Below, in pieces: positions 62,661 to 64,000 of a stretch of DNA of 64,000 nt (the first letter of the stretch is position 1; each line of letters begins with the position of its first letter). Under the pieces are notes generated by a model, which was not told where the DNA came from, searched no databases, and was given only the letters and a program-made list of their open reading frames with translations. Origin of the DNA: GCA-003244245 sp050699955 (GTDB lineage: Bacteria > Actinomycetota > Actinomycetes > Mycobacteriales > Pseudonocardiaceae); assembly GCA_050699955.1 (NCBI GenBank), contig JBOHGD010000006.1, forward strand, positions 62,001-126,000. Direction: 5' to 3'. The translations under genes and the position numbers were made by a program.

Positions 62661-63988
62661 CGGCTGCCCTCCGCATCGGCCTGTTCGGTCCTGGTCAGCT
62701 GCAGTTCGGCGATGCGGTGGCCCTCCATTCGCGTCACGGTCAGTTGCCACCCGCCTGCCTCGATCTCGTCGCCGGCGTCGGGAATGCGGCCCAGCTGCGC
62801 CAACACCAGCCCGGCCACCGTCTCGTAGTCACCCGGGGGCATCACGAAACCAGTGGTCTCGGCCAGCTCGTCGGCACGCAACAGCCCGGAGACGAGCCAG
62901 GTCCGCTCGCCGAGCCGGCGGCTCTGGGCCATCTCCATGCGATCGTGCTCGTCGCGGACGTCCCCGACGATCTCCTCGACCAGGTCTTCGAGGGTGACGA
63001 TCCCCGCGGTGCCGCCGTACTCGTCGACCACGACCGCGAACTGCAAGCCCGAAGCCCGCAACCGGTCGAGCAGTGCGTCGCCGTCCAGCGAGCTCGGCAC
63101 GATGGGAACGGGCATGGCCACGGAACCGACGGTGATCTGGGGACGCTTGTCGGCCGATGCGACGAAGGCCTGCTTCACGTGCACCGCGCCGAGGACATCG
63201 TCCAGGTCGCCCCCATAGACCGGAAACCGGGACCGGCCGGTGCTCCGGGCGGCGTTCACCAGGTCGAGCACGCTGTCTTGCGCCTGCAGTGTCACCACCT
63301 TGACCCGGGGGGTCATCAACTCGTCGGCAGTGCGCTCGCCGAATCGCAGCGAGCGGTACAGCAAGGTCGCCGTACCCTCGTCGAGTGTGCCCCGCTGGGC
63401 GCTGCTGCGGACCAGAGAGCCGAGCTCCTCCGGGGAACGGGCGGAACGCAGATCCTCAGCCGGTTCGACGCCGAGCCGTCGCACGATCCAGTTCGCCGAC
63501 CCGTTCATCACAGTGATCAGCCAGCGGAATGCGGTGGAGAACGCGTGCAGAATCCCGGCGACCTGCCGCGCGGTCTGCAGCGGTCGGGCCACCGCCAGGT
63601 TCTTGGGTACGAGCTCTCCGAACACCATGGACAGTACGGTGGCCAGTGTCAGGCCGATTCCCATCGACGCCCCGCTCGCGATGTCCGAGGGTATCCCGAT
63701 GGTTTCCAGACCGGGCCGGATCAGGTCGGCGATAGAGGGCTGGGCGAGGTAGCCGGTGAGCAGGGTGGTGATCGTGATGCCGACCTGGGCCCCGGACAGC
63801 TGAAACGACAGCGTGCTGTGCGCGTGCTTGATCTGCTGAGCACGACGGTCCCCGACCTGCTGCATGTGCGCATCGACGGTGCTGCGCTCCAGTGCGGTGA
63901 GGGCGAATTCCCCGGCCACACAGACGAATGTGCCTGCGGTCAACAGGAGCATCCCGAGCAGGCCCAGGATGCCGGTCAGAACATCCAT
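62657..63988 (-). CDS. CNNM/HlyC-type membrane protein (full length)
   Basis: A 443-residue membrane protein with the DUF21 region (TAGTFVCVAGEFALTALERS), a CBS pair (GERTADELMTPRVKVVTLQA, then RFPVYGGDLDDVLGAVHVKQ) and a C-terminal CorC_HlyC domain (VVDEYGGTAGIVTLEDLVEE; TGFVMPPGDYETVAGLVLAQ). It pairs with the following gene as in Rv1841c-Rv1842c. The likely role is Mg2+/divalent-cation efflux or regulation. The ATG at 63988 is 13 nt from the window edge. Confidence 0.9.
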   Translation of the reverse strand: MDVLTGILGLLGMLLLTAGTFVCVAGEFALTALERSTVDAHMQQVGDRRAQQIKHAHSTLSFQLSGAQVGITITTLLTGYLAQPSIADLIRPGLETIGIPSDIASGASMGIGLTLATVLSMVFGELVPKNLAVARPLQTARQVAGILHAFSTAFRWLITVMNGSANWIVRRLGVEPAEDLRSARSPEELGSLVRSSAQRGTLDEGTATLLYRSLRFGERTADELMTPRVKVVTLQAQDSVLDLVNAARSTGRSRFPVYGGDLDDVLGAVHVKQAFVASADKRPQITVGSVAMPVPIVPSSLDGDALLDRLRASGLQFAVVVDEYGGTAGIVTLEDLVEEIVGDVRDEHDRMEMAQSRRLGERTWLVSGLLRADELAETTGFVMPPGDYETVAGLVLAQLGRIPDAGDEIEAGGWQLTVTRMEGHRIAELQLTRTEQADAEGSR

Positions 63989-64000
63989 GTCATGCCGCCC

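Overview
The window is high-GC actinobacterial DNA, most likely from the Pseudonocardiales (Saccharopolyspora/Amycolatopsis-like). This rests on very high GC at third codon positions, two mycothiol-dependent maleylpyruvate-isomerase-type enzymes, an MT0933-type small protein, a DUF3516 Ski2-like helicase, and a right-hand block (55.0-64.0 kb: gcvH, garA, MerR, bifunctional nuclease, MerR, gcvP, two CNNM/HlyC-type membrane proteins) whose order matches Rv1826-Rv1842c of Mycobacterium tuberculosis. The genus assignment is inference. I saw no rRNA, tRNA, CRISPR array or intact insertion sequence.

Layout. 0-8.7 kb: multicopper oxidase, MFS permease, a Clp-N protein with its HTH repressor-like partner, a DHA2 exporter with an extra C-terminal domain, and a DrrAB-like ABC exporter. 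9.3-11.9 kb: a regulatory cassette of one XRE protein, four small proteins, paired palindromes and two copies of a short hairpin repeat. 12.0-16.3 kb: a complete class I cytochrome P450 operon (ferredoxin, ferredoxin reductase, P450, MFS). 16.3-21.9 kb: a 6PGDH-family remnant, a cysteine-free HesB-like protein, a secreted protein of unknown function, a CP4-like EPSP synthase and a CBS protein. 21.9-25.2 kb: a MarR-controlled exporter/hydrolase operon. 25.3-36.1 kb: a REC-adenylate cyclase, a frameshifted FAD monooxygenase, assorted small and membrane proteins, a TetR/double-ECF-sigma locus and a DyP peroxidase with a small partner. 36.1-45.3 kb: an island in which an intact Family 2B encapsulin / geosmin synthase / polyprenyl synthase operon (38.0-42.9 kb) sits between decaying genes (MBL hydrolase and tyrosyl-tRNA synthetase on one side, rifampin-phosphotransferase-like and TIM-barrel 'abortive infection' remnants on the other). 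45.4-64.0 kb: mostly housekeeping genes, including a tandem glycine riboswitch before gcvP.

How genes work together. The encapsulin operon is the standout. A cNMP-domain shell protein is co-transcribed with a bifunctional terpene synthase and the enzyme that should make its prenyl diphosphate substrate, suggesting a terpenoid nanocompartment. Its promoter carries a tandem 19-bp direct repeat abutting the -35 box. Several regulators look autoregulated: the HTH/Clp-N pair has two 16-bp palindromes on a leaderless promoter, MarR also has a leaderless promoter, and XRE-type palindromes lie before the small-gene cassette. A -10-like TAnnnT motif 6-8 nt before the start codon recurs at six genes, so leaderless mRNAs appear common here. 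Functions come from reading protein motifs by eye; no database search was possible.
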